64,000 nt of DNA from Haliovirga abyssi (GCF_030295325.1 NZ_AP027059.1:62001-126000); one strand, 5' to 3'. Positions 52,720-64,000 are shown, numbered from the stretch's first letter. Numbers and translations: made by a program. Notes: generated by a model from the sequence alone, not told the origin.

Positions 52720-54795
52720 ATGGCTAGACAAGTTTCTTTGCAAAAAACAAGAAACATAGGGATAATGGCCCATATAGATGCCGGTAAAACAACAACAACA
52801 GAAAGAATTCTTTTTTATACGGGGATAACTCATAAAATTGGAGAAGTTCATGAAGGTGCAGCTGAAATGGATTGGATGGAGCAAGAAAAAGAAAGAGGTA
52901 TAACAATTACTTCTGCAGCTACTACTTGTTTCTGGAAAAAACATAGAATAAATATTATAGACACACCAGGGCACGTGGACTTCACAGTAGAGGTTGAAAG
53001 ATCTCTAAGGGTTCTAGATGGAACAGTTGCTGTTTTCAGTGGTGTTGACGGGGTTCAACCACAATCAGAAACAGTTTGGAGACAAGCAGATAAATACAAA
53101 GTTCCTAAAATGGTATTTATTAATAAAATGGATAGAGTTGGGGCGGATTATTTTATGTGTATGAATGACATAAAAGAAAAGCTTGGAGCTAATCCTGTAC
53201 CTATTCAATTGCCGATTGGAGCAGAAGATTATTTCGAAGGAATAGTTGATCTTGTTACAATGAAGGAAATTGTTTGGGAAACAGAAGATATGGGAGCTAA
53301 TTACACTGTTCAAGATATTAGAGAAGATTTGAAAGAACAAGCTGAAGAGTATAGAGATAAATTGCTAGAATCTATTTCAGAAGTTGAAGATGATTTGATG
53401 GAGAAATATATTGGCGGAGAAGAGATTTCAGAAGAAGAGATAAGAGCTGCTTTGAGAAAAGGAACTATTGACAATACATTAGTACCAATGCTTTGTGGAA
53501 CTGCTTTTAAAAATAAAGGTGTTCAAACATTGCTTGATGCTGTAGTTGAATATATGCCTTCACCTCTTGACATAGGTGCAGTAAAAGGAACTGATCCTAA
53601 AACAGAAGAAGAGATAGATAGAGAACCATCTGATGACGCAAGTTTTTCAGCTTTGGCTTTCAAAATAATGACAGATCCTTTTGTAGGGAAATTAGCTTTC
53701 TTTAGAGTTTACTCAGGAGTGTTAGACAAGGGAAGTTATGTATTGAATTCAACAAAAGGTAAAAAAGAGAGAATTGGTAGAATTTTACAAATGCATGCTA
53801 ATAAAAGAAATGAAATAGATAAAGTGTATGCTGGAGATATTGCAGCTGCCATTGGATTAAAAGGAACTACTACAGGGGATACTTTGTGTGATGAATCTAA
53901 TCCTATAATTCTTGAAAAAATGGAATTCCCAGAACCAGTTATATCGGTTGCTGTAGAGCCTAAAACAAAAAAAGATCAAGAAAAAATGGGTATTGCACTT
54001 CAAAAATTAGCAGAAGAAGATCCTACATTTAGAGTGAAAACTGATGAAGAAACAGGTCAAACAATCATATCTGGAATGGGAGAACTTCATTTGGAGATTC
54101 TTGTAGATAGAATGAAAAGAGAATTTAGTGTAGAAGCAACAGTTGGTAAACCACAAGTTGCTTATAGAGAAACAATTAAAGGAAATGCAAGAGTAGAATC
54201 TAAATATATCAAACAAAGTGGAGGTAAAGGACAATACGGACATGTATGGATTGATGTTGAGCCACTTGAAAGAGGTAAAGGATTTGAATTTGTAAATAAA
54301 ATTGTTGGTGGAGCTATTCCTAGAGAATATATTCCAGCAGTAGAAAAAGGTATAGTAGAAGCTTTAGAAGGCGGAATTTTAGCTGGATATGCAATGCAAG
54401 ATGTTAAAGTAGTGTTATTTGATGGTAGTTATCATGATGTGGATTCATCTGAAATGGCATTTAAAATTGCAGGATCAATGGCAATAAAAAATGCAGCTAA
54501 AAAAGCAAATCCAATAATTCTAGAACCTATATTTGATGTTGAGGTTGTTACTCCTGAAGAATATATGGGAGATATAATAGGAGATCTTAATTCAAGAAGA
54601 GGAAGAATAGAAGGAATGGAAGATAGAGCAGGAGCTAAAATAGTAAAAGCAAAAGTAGCTTTATCAGAAATGTTTGGATACGCAACTGATTTGAGATCTA
54701 AATCTCAAGGAAGAGCAACTTATGTATACAGATTTGATCATTATGAAGAGGTTCCAACAAATATTGCTAAAGAAATAATAGAAAAAAGAAGTTAA
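52720..54795 (+). CDS. fusA: Elongation factor G
   Basis: 691 residues. GTPase motifs G1 AHIDAGKT (17-24), G2 in [10 protein letters not shown]3 DTPGHVD and G4 NKMD; domains II-V are present with [11 protein letters not shown] in domain IV. Catalyses translocation on the ribosome. GGAGG precedes the ATG. The str gene order rpsL-rpsG-fusA is standard. Confidence 0.98.
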   Translation: MARQVSLQKTRNIGIMAHIDAGKTTTTERILFYTGITHKIGEVHEGAAEMDWMEQEKERGITITSAATTCFWKKHRINIIDTPGHVDFTVEVERSLRVLDGTVAVFSGVDGVQPQSETVWRQADKYKVPKMVFINKMDRVGADYFMCMNDIKEKLGANPVPIQLPIGAEDYFEGIVDLVTMKEIVWETEDMGANYTVQDIREDLKEQAEEYRDKLLESISEVEDDLMEKYIGGEEISEEEIRAALRKGTIDNTLVPMLCGTAFKNKGVQTLLDAVVEYMPSPLDIGAVKGTDPKTEEEIDREPSDDASFSALAFKIMTDPFVGKLAFFRVYSGVLDKGSYVLNSTKGKKERIGRILQMHANKRNEIDKVYAGDIAAAIGLKGTTTGDTLCDESNPIILEKMEFPEPVISVAVEPKTKKDQEKMGIALQKLAEEDPTFRVKTDEETGQTIISGMGELHLEILVDRMKREFSVEATVGKPQVAYRETIKGNARVESKYIKQSGGKGQYGHVWIDVEPLERGKGFEFVNKIVGGAIPREYIPAVEKGIVEALEGGILAGYAMQDVKVVLFDGSYHDVDSSEMAFKIAGSMAIKNAAKKANPIILEPIFDVEVVTPEEYMGDIIGDLNSRRGRIEGMEDRAGAKIVKAKVALSEMFGYATDLRSKSQGRATYVYRFDHYEEVPTNIAKEIIEKRS

Positions 54796-54852
54796 ATTTA
54801 AATTGAAAACTGATATATTAAAATAAAAATTAATTTTTTAGGAGGTAAAAAA

Positions 54853-56037
54853 ATGGCAAAAGAAAAATATGAGAGAACAAAACCCCATGTAAATATAGGT
54901 ACAATAGGTCATGTCGATCATGGTAAGACAACAACAACAGCTGCTATATCAAAAATATTAGCAGATAAAGGGTTAGCAGAAAAAGTGGATTTTGAAAATA
55001 TAGATCAAGCTCCAGAAGAAAGAGAAAGAGGAATAACAATAAATACAGCTCATGTGGAATATGAAACAGAAGCAAGACATTATGCGCATGTGGATTGTCC
55101 AGGCCATGCTGATTATGTAAAAAACATGATCACAGGAGCAGCTCAAATGGATGGAGCTATATTAGTAGTATCAGCAGCAGATGGTCCAATGCCTCAAACA
55201 AGAGAACATATATTACTAGCAAGACAAGTAGGGGTTCCTTACATAGTAGTATACTTAAATAAAGCAGATATGGTAGAAGATGAAGAACTATTAGAATTAG
55301 TAGAAATGGAAGTAAGAGAACTATTAAGTGAATATCAATACCCAGGAGATGATGTACCAGTAATAATAGGATCATCATTAAAAGCATTAGAAGGGGATAA
55401 AAAATATGAAGATAAAATAATGGAATTAATGGCTGCAGTGGATGAATATATTCCAACACCAACAAGACCATTAGATCAACCATTCTTGATGCCAATAGAA
55501 GATGTATTTACAATAACAGGAAGAGGAACAGTTGTAACAGGAAGAGTAGAAAGAGGAATAGTAAAAGTAGGAGAAGAAATTTCAATAATAGGAATAAAAG
55601 ATACAGTAAAAACAACAGTAACAGGAGTAGAAATGTTTAGAAAACTGTTAGATCAAGGTCAAGCAGGAGATAACATAGGAGTATTATTAAGAGGAATAAA
55701 AAAAGAAGATGTGGAAAGAGGACAAGTATTAGCAAAACCAGGAAGTATAACACCACATACAAAATTTAAATCAGAAGTATATGTATTGAAAAAAGAAGAG
55801 GGTGGAAGACATACACCATTCTTCGCAGGATATAGACCACAATTTTATTTCAGAACAACAGATATAACTGGATCAATCAAATTACCTGAAGGAGTAGAAA
55901 TGGTAATGCCAGGAGATAATATAGAAATGGAAATAGAATTAATTCATCCAATTGCAATGGAAAAAGGATTAAAATTTGCAATTAGAGAGGGTGGAAGAAC
56001 TGTAGGAGCTGGAGTAGTTGCTACTATAATGGAATAA
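54853..56037 (+). CDS. tuf: Elongation factor Tu
   Basis: 394 residues. P-loop GHVDHGKT (19-26), effector [24 protein letters not shown] and NKAD, with the C-terminal barrel ending [16 protein letters not shown]. Delivers aminoacyl-tRNA to the ribosome. Codon use is notably uniform (AGA, GAA and CCA dominate), as expected for a very highly expressed gene. GGAGG precedes the ATG. Confidence 0.98.
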   Translation: MAKEKYERTKPHVNIGTIGHVDHGKTTTTAAISKILADKGLAEKVDFENIDQAPEERERGITINTAHVEYETEARHYAHVDCPGHADYVKNMITGAAQMDGAILVVSAADGPMPQTREHILLARQVGVPYIVVYLNKADMVEDEELLELVEMEVRELLSEYQYPGDDVPVIIGSSLKALEGDKKYEDKIMELMAAVDEYIPTPTRPLDQPFLMPIEDVFTITGRGTVVTGRVERGIVKVGEEISIIGIKDTVKTTVTGVEMFRKLLDQGQAGDNIGVLLRGIKKEDVERGQVLAKPGSITPHTKFKSEVYVLKKEEGGRHTPFFAGYRPQFYFRTTDITGSIKLPEGVEMVMPGDNIEMEIELIHPIAMEKGLKFAIREGGRTVGAGVVATIME

Positions 56038-56043
56038 TTAAGT

Positions 56044-56063
56044 GAAGAGGCATTTGCCTCTTC
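56044..56063 (+). terminator. Hairpin between tuf and rpsJ
   Basis: GAAGAGGC, ATTT loop, GCCTCTTC: perfect 8-bp stem 6 bases after the tuf stop, but without a T-run. A partial terminator, processing site or pause site. Confidence 0.6.
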
Positions 56064-56108
56064 ATAATCTTAGAGGTGCATAATTAATCAGGAGGTGGAA
56101 AAAGTTTA

Positions 56109-56420
56109 ATGAGTTCTGGAAAAATAAGAATATATTTAAATGCATATGATCATAAATTGTTAGATCAATCTGCACAAAAAGTTGCAGAAACAGCAAAAAA
56201 AACAGGAGCTAAGATAGCAGGGCCTTTGCCTTTGCCTACAAAAACAAAACGATATACAGTACTTAGATCTGTTCATGTAAATAAAGATTCAAGAGAACAA
56301 TTTGAAATGAGAATTCACAGAAGAATGGTAGAACTTTTAAGTTCTAATCAAAAAACAATTGCAGCTTTAACTGCTCTTAGCCTACCATCAGGTGTAGGAA
56401 TAGAAATAAGACAAGCGTAA
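56109..56420 (+). CDS. rpsJ: 30S ribosomal protein S10
   Basis: 103 residues, standard. RIYLNAYDHKLLDQSAQKVAET, then GPLPLPTKTKRYTVLRSVHVNKDSREQFEMRIHRR, the exposed loop that also joins the NusB antitermination complex. First gene of the S10 operon; AGGAGGTGG lies upstream. Confidence 0.98.
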   Translation: MSSGKIRIYLNAYDHKLLDQSAQKVAETAKKTGAKIAGPLPLPTKTKRYTVLRSVHVNKDSREQFEMRIHRRMVELLSSNQKTIAALTALSLPSGVGIEIRQA

Positions 56421-56466
56421 TAATATAAGTTGACATTTTAGTCAACCAATATATGGAGGTGTAACA

Positions 56467-57096
56467 ATGTTAGGATTATTAGGAAAAAAAATTGGAATGA
56501 CTCAAATATTTGAGGATGGAAAAACTATTCCAGTTACAGTAGTAGAAGCAGGACCAAATTACATATTACAAAAGAAAACAGAAGAAAAAGAAGGATACAA
56601 CGCAATTCAAGTTGGTTTTGGAACAAAGAGTGAAAAAAATGTGAATAAACCAATGATGGGTATTTTTAAAAAAGCTAATGTAGGACCTTTAAGATTTGTA
56701 AAAGAATTTAAAGTTGACAATGTTGACGAATTTGAATTAGGACAAGTAGTTAAAGCAGATGCATTAAGTGAAATAAAATATGTTGATGTTGTAGGAACTT
56801 CAAAAGGAAAAGGGTATCAAGGTGTAATGAAAAGACATAACTTTGGTGGAAATAGAAAAACACATGGTGTGTCAAGAGCACATAGATCACCAGGTTCAAT
56901 AGGTCAAAGCTCATCTCCTTCAAAAGTTTTAAAAGGACTAAAAATGGCAGGACAACTTGGAGGAGTTCAAGTAACTGTTCAAAATTTAGAAGTAGTGAAA
57001 GTAGATGTAGCAAATAACTTATTATTAATAAAAGGGGCTGTACCAGGACCTAAAAACGGTTTATTAGTTATTAAACCAGCTGTAAAAAAATATTAG
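56467..57096 (+). CDS. rplC: 50S ribosomal protein L3
   Basis: 209 residues. LLGKKIGMTQIFEDGKTIPVTVVE at the N-terminus and the central extension GVMKRHNFGGNRKTHGVSRAHRSPGSIG that reaches the peptidyl-transferase centre. Early 23S-binding assembly protein. GGAGGTG site. Confidence 0.97.
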   Translation: MLGLLGKKIGMTQIFEDGKTIPVTVVEAGPNYILQKKTEEKEGYNAIQVGFGTKSEKNVNKPMMGIFKKANVGPLRFVKEFKVDNVDEFELGQVVKADALSEIKYVDVVGTSKGKGYQGVMKRHNFGGNRKTHGVSRAHRSPGSIGQSSSPSKVLKGLKMAGQLGGVQVTVQNLEVVKVDVANNLLLIKGAVPGPKNGLLVIKPAVKKY

Positions 57097-57119
57097 TGGC
57101 CAGGAAGGAGGAGTAAATA

Positions 57120-57755
57120 ATGCCAATATTGGATTTGTATAATATGCAAGGAGATAAAACAGGAACTATTGAATTAAAGAATGAAGTATTTGGAATAGAA
57201 CCTAACAAAACAGTCTTGCACGAAGTATTACTTGCAGAACTTGCCGGTTCAAGACAAGGAACTGCAGCAACAAAAACTAGAGCAATGGTAAGAGGTGGAG
57301 GAAGAAAACCACTTAAACAAAAAGGAACAGGAAGAGCTAGACAAGGGTCAATAAGAGCTCCTCATTGGGTTGGAGGAGGAGTAACATTTGGACCTCAACC
57401 AAGATCATATGAACAAAAAATAAATAAAAAAGTTAAGAAATTAGCTTTAAGATCAGCTTTGTCTGAAAAAGTAAATGAAGGAAATTTAGTTGTTGTAGAT
57501 GAATTTAATTTTGATGCACCTAAAACTAAAAGTATAATAGCATTTAATACAAAAGTTGGAGCAGATAAAAAACAATTATTCGTATTAAATGATTTAGCAG
57601 GTGATAAAGATTGGAATACATACTTATCAGCTAGAAATTTAAAAGATGCAGTAATATTACAACCAAATGAAATGGGTGTATATTGGTTATTGAAACAAAA
57701 CAAAGTAATAATTACAAAAGATGCAATTAGCACTATAGAGGAGGTGCTAGCATAA
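57120..57755 (+). CDS. rplD: 50S ribosomal protein L4
   Basis: 211 residues. The tunnel loop [32 protein letters not shown] is intact, so no macrolide-resistance change is visible there. L4 lines the exit tunnel and in some bacteria represses the S10 operon. GGAGGAG site; its stop overlaps the rplW start. Confidence 0.97.
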   Translation: MPILDLYNMQGDKTGTIELKNEVFGIEPNKTVLHEVLLAELAGSRQGTAATKTRAMVRGGGRKPLKQKGTGRARQGSIRAPHWVGGGVTFGPQPRSYEQKINKKVKKLALRSALSEKVNEGNLVVVDEFNFDAPKTKSIIAFNTKVGADKKQLFVLNDLAGDKDWNTYLSARNLKDAVILQPNEMGVYWLLKQNKVIITKDAISTIEEVLA

Positions 57756-58042
57756 TGACTATTTATGAAATGATAAGAAAACCAATAATAACAGAAAAAA
57801 GTGAATTATTAAGAAGAGAATTTAATAAATACACATTTGAAGTAGATAAAAGAGTAAACAAATTGGAAATTAAAAATGCAGTAGAAAAAATATTTGGAGT
57901 TACAGTAGAATCAGTAGCTACAATAACTTCAAAACCAAAGACAAAAAGACACGGAATGAAATTATATAAAACACCTTTAAAGAAAAAAGCAATTGTAAAA
58001 TTAAAAGATGGAGATAATATAAAATATTTCGAAGGTGTGTAA
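57755..58042 (+). CDS. rplW: 50S ribosomal protein L23
   Basis: 95 residues. IRKPIITEKSELL and the basic hairpin loop KPKTKRHGMKLYKT. Forms the docking site for trigger factor and SRP at the tunnel exit. One-base overlap with rplD; GGAGGTG lies inside the rplD end. Confidence 0.97.
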   Translation: MTIYEMIRKPIITEKSELLRREFNKYTFEVDKRVNKLEIKNAVEKIFGVTVESVATITSKPKTKRHGMKLYKTPLKKKAIVKLKDGDNIKYFEGV

Positions 58043-58069
58043 AATTAAGCGGAATGGAGGGTAGAATCG

Positions 58070-58903
58070 ATGCCAATTAAAAAGTTTAAGGCAATGACTA
58101 ATGGAACTAGACATATGACAATGTTAGTTAATCCTGATTTAGATAAAAATGTAAGACCAGAAAAAAGTTTGACTGTGCCTCTAAAGAGTGCATATGGAAG
58201 AGATAATTATGGTCATAGAACAGGAAGAAACGTACAAAAAGGTCATAAAAGATTATATAGATTAATAGATTTTAAAAGAAATAAATTAGATATACCAGCA
58301 AAAGTAAAAACAATAGAATATGATCCAAACAGAACAGCAAATATAGCTTTACTTGTATATGCTGATGGAGAAAAAAGATATATATTAGCTCCAGAAGGAT
58401 TAAAACAAGGAGATACTGTATTAGCAGGAGCAGGTGCTGATATTACTCCAGGAAATGCTATGAAATTGAAAGACTTACCAGTTGGAACAAGAATTCATAA
58501 TATTGAATTACAACCAGGAAAAGGTGGGCAATTAGCAAGATCTGCAGGAGTATATGGAAGACTTGTAGCAAAAGAAGGAACTTATTGTCACGTAGAGATG
58601 CCATCTGGAGAATTAAGATTAATTCATAAAGAGTGTATAGCTACAATTGGTGTTGTTGGAAATGGAGAACATCAATTAGTAACAATAGGTAAAGCAGGAA
58701 GAAACAGACATATGGGAAGAAGACCTCACGTAAGAGGATCAGCAATGAATCCTGTAGATCATCCACATGGTGGAGGAGAAGGTGGAGCTCCAGTAGGAAG
58801 AAAGAGTCCTGTGACTCCTTGGGGGAAACCAACTCTTGGTAAGAAAACTAGAGGAAAAAAACTTAGCGATAAATTTATTGTAAGAGGAAGAAAGAAGAAA
58901 TAG
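58070..58903 (+). CDS. rplB: 50S ribosomal protein L2
   Basis: 277 residues, standard. GRNNxGHRTGRN-like N-terminus, and the conserved C-terminal [15 protein letters not shown] with the functionally important His close to the peptidyl-transferase centre. GGAGGG precedes the ATG. Confidence 0.98.
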   Translation: MPIKKFKAMTNGTRHMTMLVNPDLDKNVRPEKSLTVPLKSAYGRDNYGHRTGRNVQKGHKRLYRLIDFKRNKLDIPAKVKTIEYDPNRTANIALLVYADGEKRYILAPEGLKQGDTVLAGAGADITPGNAMKLKDLPVGTRIHNIELQPGKGGQLARSAGVYGRLVAKEGTYCHVEMPSGELRLIHKECIATIGVVGNGEHQLVTIGKAGRNRHMGRRPHVRGSAMNPVDHPHGGGEGGAPVGRKSPVTPWGKPTLGKKTRGKKLSDKFIVRGRKKK

Positions 58904-58920
58904 TTGAGAGGAGGTAAATA

Positions 58921-59193
58921 ATGGCACGTTCATTAAAAAAGGGACCTTTTGTAGATGATCACTTAATGAAAAAAGTGGAAATTTTAAATAAAGAGAGCAA
59001 AAAACAAGTTATAAAAACATGGTCTAGAAGATCAACAATATTTCCTGACTTTATAGGCCATACTTTTGCCGTTTATAATGGTAAAAAACATGTCCCAGTA
59101 TATGTTACTGAGGAAATGGTTGGACATAAATTAGGAGAATTTTCACCTACAAGAACATTTCGTGGGCATGGAAAAGACGCAAAGAAAAAATAG
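58921..59193 (+). CDS. rpsS: 30S ribosomal protein S19
   Basis: 90 residues. [19 protein letters not shown] and [18 protein letters not shown] are diagnostic. Binds the 30S head next to S13. GAGGAGG site. Confidence 0.97.
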   Translation: MARSLKKGPFVDDHLMKKVEILNKESKKQVIKTWSRRSTIFPDFIGHTFAVYNGKKHVPVYVTEEMVGHKLGEFSPTRTFRGHGKDAKKK

Positions 59194-59208
59194 AGAGGAG
59201 GCATTATT

Positions 59209-59550
59209 TTGGAAGCGAAAGCAATAGGACGTTATTTTAGAGTTAGTCCTCAAAAAGCAAGATTAGTGGCTGACTTAGTAAGAAATAAAAACGCTGAAGA
59301 AGCTTTAAATATACTTAAATTTACAAATAAAAAAGCTGCTCCATTAATAGAAAAAGTACTGAAATCAGCAATAGCTAATGCAGTAAACAATTTCGATATG
59401 GATGAAGAGAAATTATATGTTTCTACAATTTATATTGATAAAGGGCCTTTTTTGAAAAGAATAAAGCCAAGAGCTATGGGTAGAGCAGATAGAATATTAA
59501 AGAAAACTAGTCACATTACAGTTTGTGTAGGTGAGAAAAAGGAGGGATAG
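59209..59550 (+). CDS. rplV: 50S ribosomal protein L22
   Basis: 113 residues from a TTG at 59209 (AGAGGAGG 10 bases upstream; no ATG nearby). [17 protein letters not shown] and the tunnel hairpin [25 protein letters not shown] are intact. Confidence 0.96.
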   Translation: MEAKAIGRYFRVSPQKARLVADLVRNKNAEEALNILKFTNKKAAPLIEKVLKSAIANAVNNFDMDEEKLYVSTIYIDKGPFLKRIKPRAMGRADRILKKTSHITVCVGEKKEG

Positions 59551-59554
59551 TTAA

Positions 59555-60211
59555 GTGGGCCAAAAAGTAGATCCTAGAGGATTGAGGTTAGGAATTACTA
59601 GAACTTGGGATTCTAACTGGTATGCAGACAAAAAAAGTTATGCAAACTATTTTCATGAAGACTTAAAAGTTAGAAACTTTATAAAGAAAAATTATTATCA
59701 TGCAGGTATTGCAAAAATATTAATTGAAAGAACTTCACCTTCTCAAGTGGTGATTGCAATTTATACAGCAAAAGCTGGGATATTAATTGGAAGAAAAGGT
59801 GTCGAAATAGAGGCATTAAAGAAAAAACTTGAAAAATTAACTGGTAAAAAAATCATAGTTAAGGTTCAAGAAGTAAAACAACCTAATAGAAATGCTCAAT
59901 TAGTAGCAGAAGGTGTAGCTTTCTCTATAGAAAAAAGAATAGCATATAAAAGAGCAATGAATCAAGCTATAAGAAGAGCAGAAAAATCAGGTGCACAAGG
60001 AATAAAAGTTTCAGTTTCAGGAAGACTAAATGGTGCTGAAATTGCAAGAGCAGAGTGGAGTTTATCAGGAAGAGTTCCTTTGCATACATTAAGAGCAGAT
60101 ATCGACTATGCAACAGCAGAAGCAGATACTACTTATGGAAAAATCGGAATAAAAGTTTGGATTTTTAATGGAGAAGTTCTTCCAAAGAAAGCGGAAGGAG
60201 GGCAAAAATAG
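59555..60211 (+). CDS. rpsC: 30S ribosomal protein S3
   Basis: 218 residues, GTG start with GGAGGG overlapping the rplV end. N-terminal [24 protein letters not shown] domain with [18 protein letters not shown], and the C-terminal [21 protein letters not shown]. Helicase-like role at the mRNA entry. Confidence 0.97.
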   Translation: MGQKVDPRGLRLGITRTWDSNWYADKKSYANYFHEDLKVRNFIKKNYYHAGIAKILIERTSPSQVVIAIYTAKAGILIGRKGVEIEALKKKLEKLTGKKIIVKVQEVKQPNRNAQLVAEGVAFSIEKRIAYKRAMNQAIRRAEKSGAQGIKVSVSGRLNGAEIARAEWSLSGRVPLHTLRADIDYATAEADTTYGKIGIKVWIFNGEVLPKKAEGGQK

Positions 60212-60217
60212 ATGTTG

Positions 60218-60643
60218 ATGCCAAAGAGAACAAAATATAGAAAACAAATGAGAGGCAGACTAAAAGGAAAAGCTCATAGAGGAAATTATGTGGCTTTTGG
60301 AGACTTCGGACTTCAAGCATTAGAACCTCATTGGATAACTAATAGACAAATAGAAGCTTGTAGAGTTACAATTAACAGAACATTTAAAAGAACAGGAAAA
60401 GTATTCATAAGAATATTCCCTGACAAACCTTTTACTCAAAAACCAGCTGAAACACGTATGGGAAAAGGAAAAGGAAATGTTGAAGGATGGGTAGGAGTTG
60501 TTAAACCTGGAAAAATATTATTTGAAGTTTCAGGAGTAACAGAAGAATTAGCAAGAGAAGCAATGAGAAAAGCAGCTCATAAATTACCTATAAAAGTTAA
60601 ATTTGTAAAAAGAGAAAATGGTGGTGATGTAAATGAAGGCTAA
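60218..60643 (+). CDS. rplP: 50S ribosomal protein L16
   Basis: 141 residues counted from ATG 60218 ([17 protein letters not shown]); an ATG two codons upstream is also in frame, but the conserved start is [24 protein letters not shown] and [11 protein letters not shown] near the A-site tRNA are intact. Its 3' end overlaps rpmC. Confidence 0.96.
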   Translation: MPKRTKYRKQMRGRLKGKAHRGNYVAFGDFGLQALEPHWITNRQIEACRVTINRTFKRTGKVFIRIFPDKPFTQKPAETRMGKGKGNVEGWVGVVKPGKILFEVSGVTEELAREAMRKAAHKLPIKVKFVKRENGGDVNEG

Positions 60644-60836
60644 TGAATTGAAAGCTTTAGCAGCAGAAGAATTAGTAAATAAAGAAAAAGAATTAAAAGA
60701 AGAATTATTTAACTTGAAGTTTCAACTTTCTTTAGGACAGCTTACAAATACAACAAGAGTAAGACAAGTAAGAAGAGATATAGCAAGAATAAAAACAATC
60801 TTGGGAGAGAGGGAATTGGTTAATAAGGAGGGATAA
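60633..60836 (+). CDS. rpmC: 50S ribosomal protein L29
   Basis: 67 residues: [21 protein letters not shown] then [31 protein letters not shown], the two-helix L29 fold near the tunnel exit. Starts 11 bases inside rplP, behind GGTGGTG. Confidence 0.96.
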   Translation: MKANELKALAAEELVNKEKELKEELFNLKFQLSLGQLTNTTRVRQVRRDIARIKTILGERELVNKEG

Positions 60837-60840
60837 ATAA

Positions 60841-61098
60841 GTGGAAACTCGTAATGACAGAAAAGTCAGAGAAGGAGTAGTTGTATCTGACAAAATGGAT
60901 AAGACAGTAGTGGTAGCAGAAGTTAGAATGATTATGCATCCATTATATAAAAAAAGAGTAAAAAGTACAAAAAAATATAAAGCTCATGATGAAGAAAACA
61001 TTTGTAAAACAGGAGATAAAGTAAGAATAATGGAAACAAGACCTCTAAGTAAAGATAAAAGATGGAGAGTCGTAGATATTCTTGTAAAAGCTAAGTAG
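60841..61098 (+). CDS. rpsQ: 30S ribosomal protein S17
   Basis: 85 residues from a GTG at 60841 (AAGGAGG upstream). [14 protein letters not shown] and [23 protein letters not shown] are the OB-fold signatures. Confidence 0.96.
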   Translation: METRNDRKVREGVVVSDKMDKTVVVAEVRMIMHPLYKKRVKSTKKYKAHDEENICKTGDKVRIMETRPLSKDKRWRVVDILVKAK

Positions 61099-61117
61099 CG
61101 AGAGGAGGAAAATTTAA

Positions 61118-61486
61118 ATGATACAACAACAAACTGTCCTTAATGTAGCTGATAACTCTGGTGCAAAAAAAATAATGTGTATAAGAGTATTAGGAGGATC
61201 AAAAAGAAAATTCGGAAGAATTGGAGATGTGATCGTAGCAAGTGTTAAGGAATCAAGTCCAAATGGAAATGTAAAAAAAGGTGAAGTGATAAAAGCTGTT
61301 GTAGTAAGAACAAGAAAAGAAATAAGAAGAGCAGATGGGTCATATATAAAATTTGATGACAATGCAGCTGTTATTATAGATGAGAATAAGAATCCAAAAG
61401 GAACTAGAATTTTCGGACCTGTGGCAAGAGAATTGAGAACTAAAGATTTTATGAAAATAGTCTCTCTTGCACCAGAAGTATTATAG
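61118..61486 (+). CDS. rplN: 50S ribosomal protein L14
   Basis: 122 residues, standard. [27 protein letters not shown], with [26 protein letters not shown] and [13 protein letters not shown]. First gene of the classic spc block, here continuous with S10. GAGGAGG site. Confidence 0.98.
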   Translation: MIQQQTVLNVADNSGAKKIMCIRVLGGSKRKFGRIGDVIVASVKESSPNGNVKKGEVIKAVVVRTRKEIRRADGSYIKFDDNAAVIIDENKNPKGTRIFGPVARELRTKDFMKIVSLAPEVL

Positions 61487-61503
61487 GAAGGAGGTAAATA
61501 ACC

Positions 61504-61848
61504 TTGGCAAAGCCTAAAATTAAATTCGTACCAAATAAATTACATGTAAAAACTGGAGATACAGTTTATGTGATATCTGGGAAAGATAAAGGAAAAGTAG
61601 GGAAAATAGTAAAAGTTTTTACTAAAAAAGGTAAAGTAGTAGTTGAAGGGATAAATATTGTAACTAAACATATGAAACCAACTCAAATGAACCCACAAGG
61701 GGGAGTTGTAGAAAAAGCTGCACCAATTTATACTTCAAAAGTAATGTTATATTGTGATAAATGTGGAAAACCAACAAGAATATCAAAAAAAGTGTTGGAT
61801 GATGGAAAAAAAGTAAGAATATGTAAACACTGTGGTGAAGTGTTATAA
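61504..61848 (+). CDS. rplX: 50S ribosomal protein L24 with C-terminal zinc ribbon
   Basis: 114 residues from a TTG at 61504 (GGAGG upstream). KOW motif [19 protein letters not shown], then [13 protein letters not shown]. The C-terminus carries C84xxC87 and C107xxC110, a four-Cys zinc site found in only part of the L24 family. Confidence 0.96.
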   Translation: MAKPKIKFVPNKLHVKTGDTVYVISGKDKGKVGKIVKVFTKKGKVVVEGINIVTKHMKPTQMNPQGGVVEKAAPIYTSKVMLYCDKCGKPTRISKKVLDDGKKVRICKHCGEVL

Positions 61849-61865
61849 GAAGGGAGGAAAACGTA

Positions 61866-62420
61866 GTGGCGGAAAAATACGTTCCTAGATTAATGGAAAA
61901 GTATAATAAAGATGTAGTACCTGCTCTTATGAATAAATTAGGAATAAAAAATATAATGGCGGTACCAAAAATAGAAAAAATTGTTGTAAGTATTGGAGTT
62001 GGAGAAGCAACTCAAAACTCAAAATTAATAGATGCAGCATTAAGTGATTTGAGAACTATTACAGGTCAACAACCTATTGTGGCAAGAGCAAAAAAATCAG
62101 AAGCTGGATTTAAATTAAGAGAAGGTGTAGCAATAGGAGTAAAAGTAACATTAAGAAAAGAAAAATTATATGAGTTCTTGGATAGGTTAATAGCAATTGC
62201 TTTACCAAGAGTTAGAGATTTTGAAGGTGTTAGTGCAAATTCATTTGATGGAAGAGGAAACTATACTCTAGGACTTAGAGAACAATTAGTATTCCCTGAA
62301 ATTGAATATGATAAAGTTGAAAAAATCTTCGGTATGAGTATTACTGTAGTAACATCTGCAACGACTGATGCTGAAGCAAAGGCTTTACTTGATGAATTTG
62401 GTATGCCTTTCAAGAAATAA
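61866..62420 (+). CDS. rplE: 50S ribosomal protein L5
   Basis: 184 residues from a GTG at 61866 behind [41 protein letters not shown] and the loop [21 protein letters not shown]. Contacts 5S rRNA and P-site tRNA. Confidence 0.97.
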   Translation: MAEKYVPRLMEKYNKDVVPALMNKLGIKNIMAVPKIEKIVVSIGVGEATQNSKLIDAALSDLRTITGQQPIVARAKKSEAGFKLREGVAIGVKVTLRKEKLYEFLDRLIAIALPRVRDFEGVSANSFDGRGNYTLGLREQLVFPEIEYDKVEKIFGMSITVVTSATTDAEAKALLDEFGMPFKK

Positions 62421-62436
62421 GGAGGTAATTTAAAAG

Positions 62437-62619
62437 ATGGCTAAAAAGTCTATGATAAACCGTGATGCTAGGAAAAAGCAAAGAGTTCAACATAGAAATA
62501 GATGTAAGATTTGTGGAAGACCAAGAGGATATATGAGAGAATTCGAAATATGTCGTATATGTTTTAGAAAGCTAGCTGGGGAAGGTAAAATCCCTGGTGT
62601 AAAAAAAGCGAGCTGGTAG
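62437..62619 (+). CDS. rpsN: 30S ribosomal protein S14, zinc type
   Basis: 60 residues, the short zinc-binding form: C23xxC26 and C39xxC42 in [28 protein letters not shown] site. The zinc-independent long form would be about 89-101 residues. Confidence 0.97.
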   Translation: MAKKSMINRDARKKQRVQHRNRCKICGRPRGYMREFEICRICFRKLAGEGKIPGVKKASW

Positions 62620-62638
62620 AAAGGGGGAAAGAGAATAA

Positions 62639-63037
62639 ATGTATTTTACTGATCCAATAGCAGATATGCTAACAAGAATAAGAAATGCAAATTCAGCTTC
62701 ACATGAAAAAGCAGACATGCCTTTTTCAAAAGAAAAAGAAGCTATAGCTTCTGTGCTAAAAGCAGAAGGATATATATTAAATTATAAGGTTATTGAAAAA
62801 AATAATAAAAAAGATTTAAGAATATATTTAAAATATGGAGTAAATAACGAAAAAGTAATAAAAGGAATAAAAAGAATTTCAACACCTGGAAGAAGAGCTT
62901 ATTCAGGGGTTAAAGAGATGCCAAAAGTTTTAGGTGGACTTGGAATTGCAATAGTTTCAACACCAAAAGGAATAATTACTGGGAAAGAATGTAAAAAAGA
63001 AAATGTAGGTGGCGAAGTATTGTGCTACGTATGGTAA
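62639..63037 (+). CDS. rpsH: 30S ribosomal protein S8
   Basis: 132 residues. [16 protein letters not shown] and the C-terminal [31 protein letters not shown] bind 16S helix 21; in enterobacteria S8 represses spc translation. GGGGG site. Confidence 0.97.
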   Translation: MYFTDPIADMLTRIRNANSASHEKADMPFSKEKEAIASVLKAEGYILNYKVIEKNNKKDLRIYLKYGVNNEKVIKGIKRISTPGRRAYSGVKEMPKVLGGLGIAIVSTPKGIITGKECKKENVGGEVLCYVW

Positions 63038-63062
63038 AAAGTATGTTAGGAGGTGCCAATTA

Positions 63063-63596
63063 ATGTCAAGAGTAGGAAGAAATCCTATAACAGTTCCAGA
63101 AGGTGTAACTGTGGAGATAAATGGTTCAAATGTATCAGTAAAAGGACCAAAAGGAAAATTAGAAAATGCATTTAATGAAAATATATCTATAAAACAAGAA
63201 GCTGGACAAGTAATAGTAGAAAGACCAAATGATACTCCTCAAATGAGATCATTACATGGAACTACAAGAGCTTTAATTGCAAATATGATAACAGGTGTAA
63301 ATCAAGGATTTACTAAAACTTTAGAATTAATCGGAGTGGGATATAGAGTAGCTGCAAAAGGTAAAGGACTTACTTTAGCACTAGGATATTCTCATCCTAT
63401 AGAAATTCTTCCAATAGAAGGTATTACATTTAAATTGGAAGGAAATACAAAAATTAATGTTGAAGGAATAGATAGAGCCCTTGTTGGACAAGTAGCAGCA
63501 GATATTAGAGCTAAAAGAGCACCAGAACCTTACAAAGGAAAAGGTGTTAAATACTCTGATGAAGTAATAAGAAGAAAAGAAGGAAAAAAAGCATAA
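63063..63596 (+). CDS. rplF: 50S ribosomal protein L6
   Basis: 177 residues from ATG 63063 ([15 protein letters not shown]) behind AGGAGGTG; an in-frame ATG at 63009 lies inside rpsH and is rejected. [24 protein letters not shown] and [23 protein letters not shown] are diagnostic. Confidence 0.97.
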   Translation: MSRVGRNPITVPEGVTVEINGSNVSVKGPKGKLENAFNENISIKQEAGQVIVERPNDTPQMRSLHGTTRALIANMITGVNQGFTKTLELIGVGYRVAAKGKGLTLALGYSHPIEILPIEGITFKLEGNTKINVEGIDRALVGQVAADIRAKRAPEPYKGKGVKYSDEVIRRKEGKKA

Positions 63597-63615
63597 AGTA
63601 AAGGGGTGAAAAAGA

Positions 63616-63984
63616 TTGTATAAGAGAATAGACAGAAATGCTAACAGGCTTAAAAGAAGATATAGAATAAGAAAAATAGTATCTGGAACAGCCGAAAGAC
63701 CAAGATTAGCTGTTTTTAGAAGCTTAAATAATATATCTGTCCAATTAATAGATGATATAAAAGGACACACATTATTATCTGCTTCTACAATAGATAAAGA
63801 ACTAAAATCAGAAGTTAAAAACGGTTCAAATGTAGAAGCTGCTAAATTAGTAGGAAAGAAAATTGCCGAAAGAGCATTAGCAAAAGGGATGAAAGTAGTA
63901 GTATTTGATAGAGGTGGATATTTATATACAGGTAGAGTAAAAGCCCTAGCTGATGCTGCAAGAGAAGCAGGATTGGAATTTTAA
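63616..63984 (+). CDS. rplR: 50S ribosomal protein L18
   Basis: 122 residues from a TTG at 63616 (GGGGTG upstream). [33 protein letters not shown] and the end [28 protein letters not shown] bind 5S rRNA. A fresh GAGGGAGGG site at 63985-63996 shows the operon continues, presumably with rpsE. Confidence 0.97.
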   Translation: MYKRIDRNANRLKRRYRIRKIVSGTAERPRLAVFRSLNNISVQLIDDIKGHTLLSASTIDKELKSEVKNGSNVEAAKLVGKKIAERALAKGMKVVVFDRGGYLYTGRVKALADAAREAGLEF

Positions 63985-64000
63985 AGAGGGAGGGAAATAA

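Overview
The window is a very AT-rich piece of a diderm bacterial chromosome. A TolC/HlyD/RND efflux operon, lipoproteins and AT-biased codon use, together with the way the str, tuf and S10-spc ribosomal genes are joined, make a Fusobacteriota-like organism the best guess. This is inference from gene content; no marker here proves the phylum.

Left flank (1-3.0 kb): the 3' end of a very long repeat-built surface or envelope protein, closed by a clear terminator.

Accessory region (about 3.0-33.9 kb): an integron-like gene-cassette array. At least twelve attC-type sites can be folded (RYYYAAC box, inner arms, GTTRRRY-like box). For most cassettes the first bases are the reverse complement of the cassette's own distal box, as cassette chemistry requires. 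A truncated XerC/D-like tyrosine recombinase lies at the left end, but no bona fide IntI is visible. Cassette cargo is mostly defence- or conflict-like: a two-gene CBASS (membrane NUDIX effector plus CD-NTase), a membrane protein with a HEXXH metalloprotease, a TIR protein, a zinc-ribbon membrane protein, a SUKH protein, a Fic protein, a HAD hydrolase, an amino-acid racemase, a nucleoside phosphorylase and a sugar-nucleotide-type epimerase. Between them sits a compact four-gene module (N6-adenine methyltransferase, double-headed GHKL ATPase/histidine kinase, receiver-domain protein, HNH nuclease), the strongest candidate for an undescribed defence system. The array is damaged by two group II introns (one exactly inside an attC box), an intron fragment, four copies of an IS4/IS231-like miniature element, a duplicated cassette fragment, a nonsense-interrupted ABC transporter ATPase and a frameshifted small gene. 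The right edge cuts into an older lipoprotein gene.

Right flank (33.9-64 kb): ordinary, tightly packed chromosome. It holds a flavodoxin-like reductase, a CheY-like receiver, a GntR regulator, recA-recX-dgt, a degenerate HD-GYP protein, plsC, a TetR-controlled TolC/HlyD/RND operon with a small PII-like protein, metX (the only clear minus-strand gene), a sigma-54 activator followed by a divergent SelA-like PLP protein, then rpsL-rpsG-fusA-tuf and the S10-spc ribosomal operon from rpsJ to rplR, which continues past the window end.
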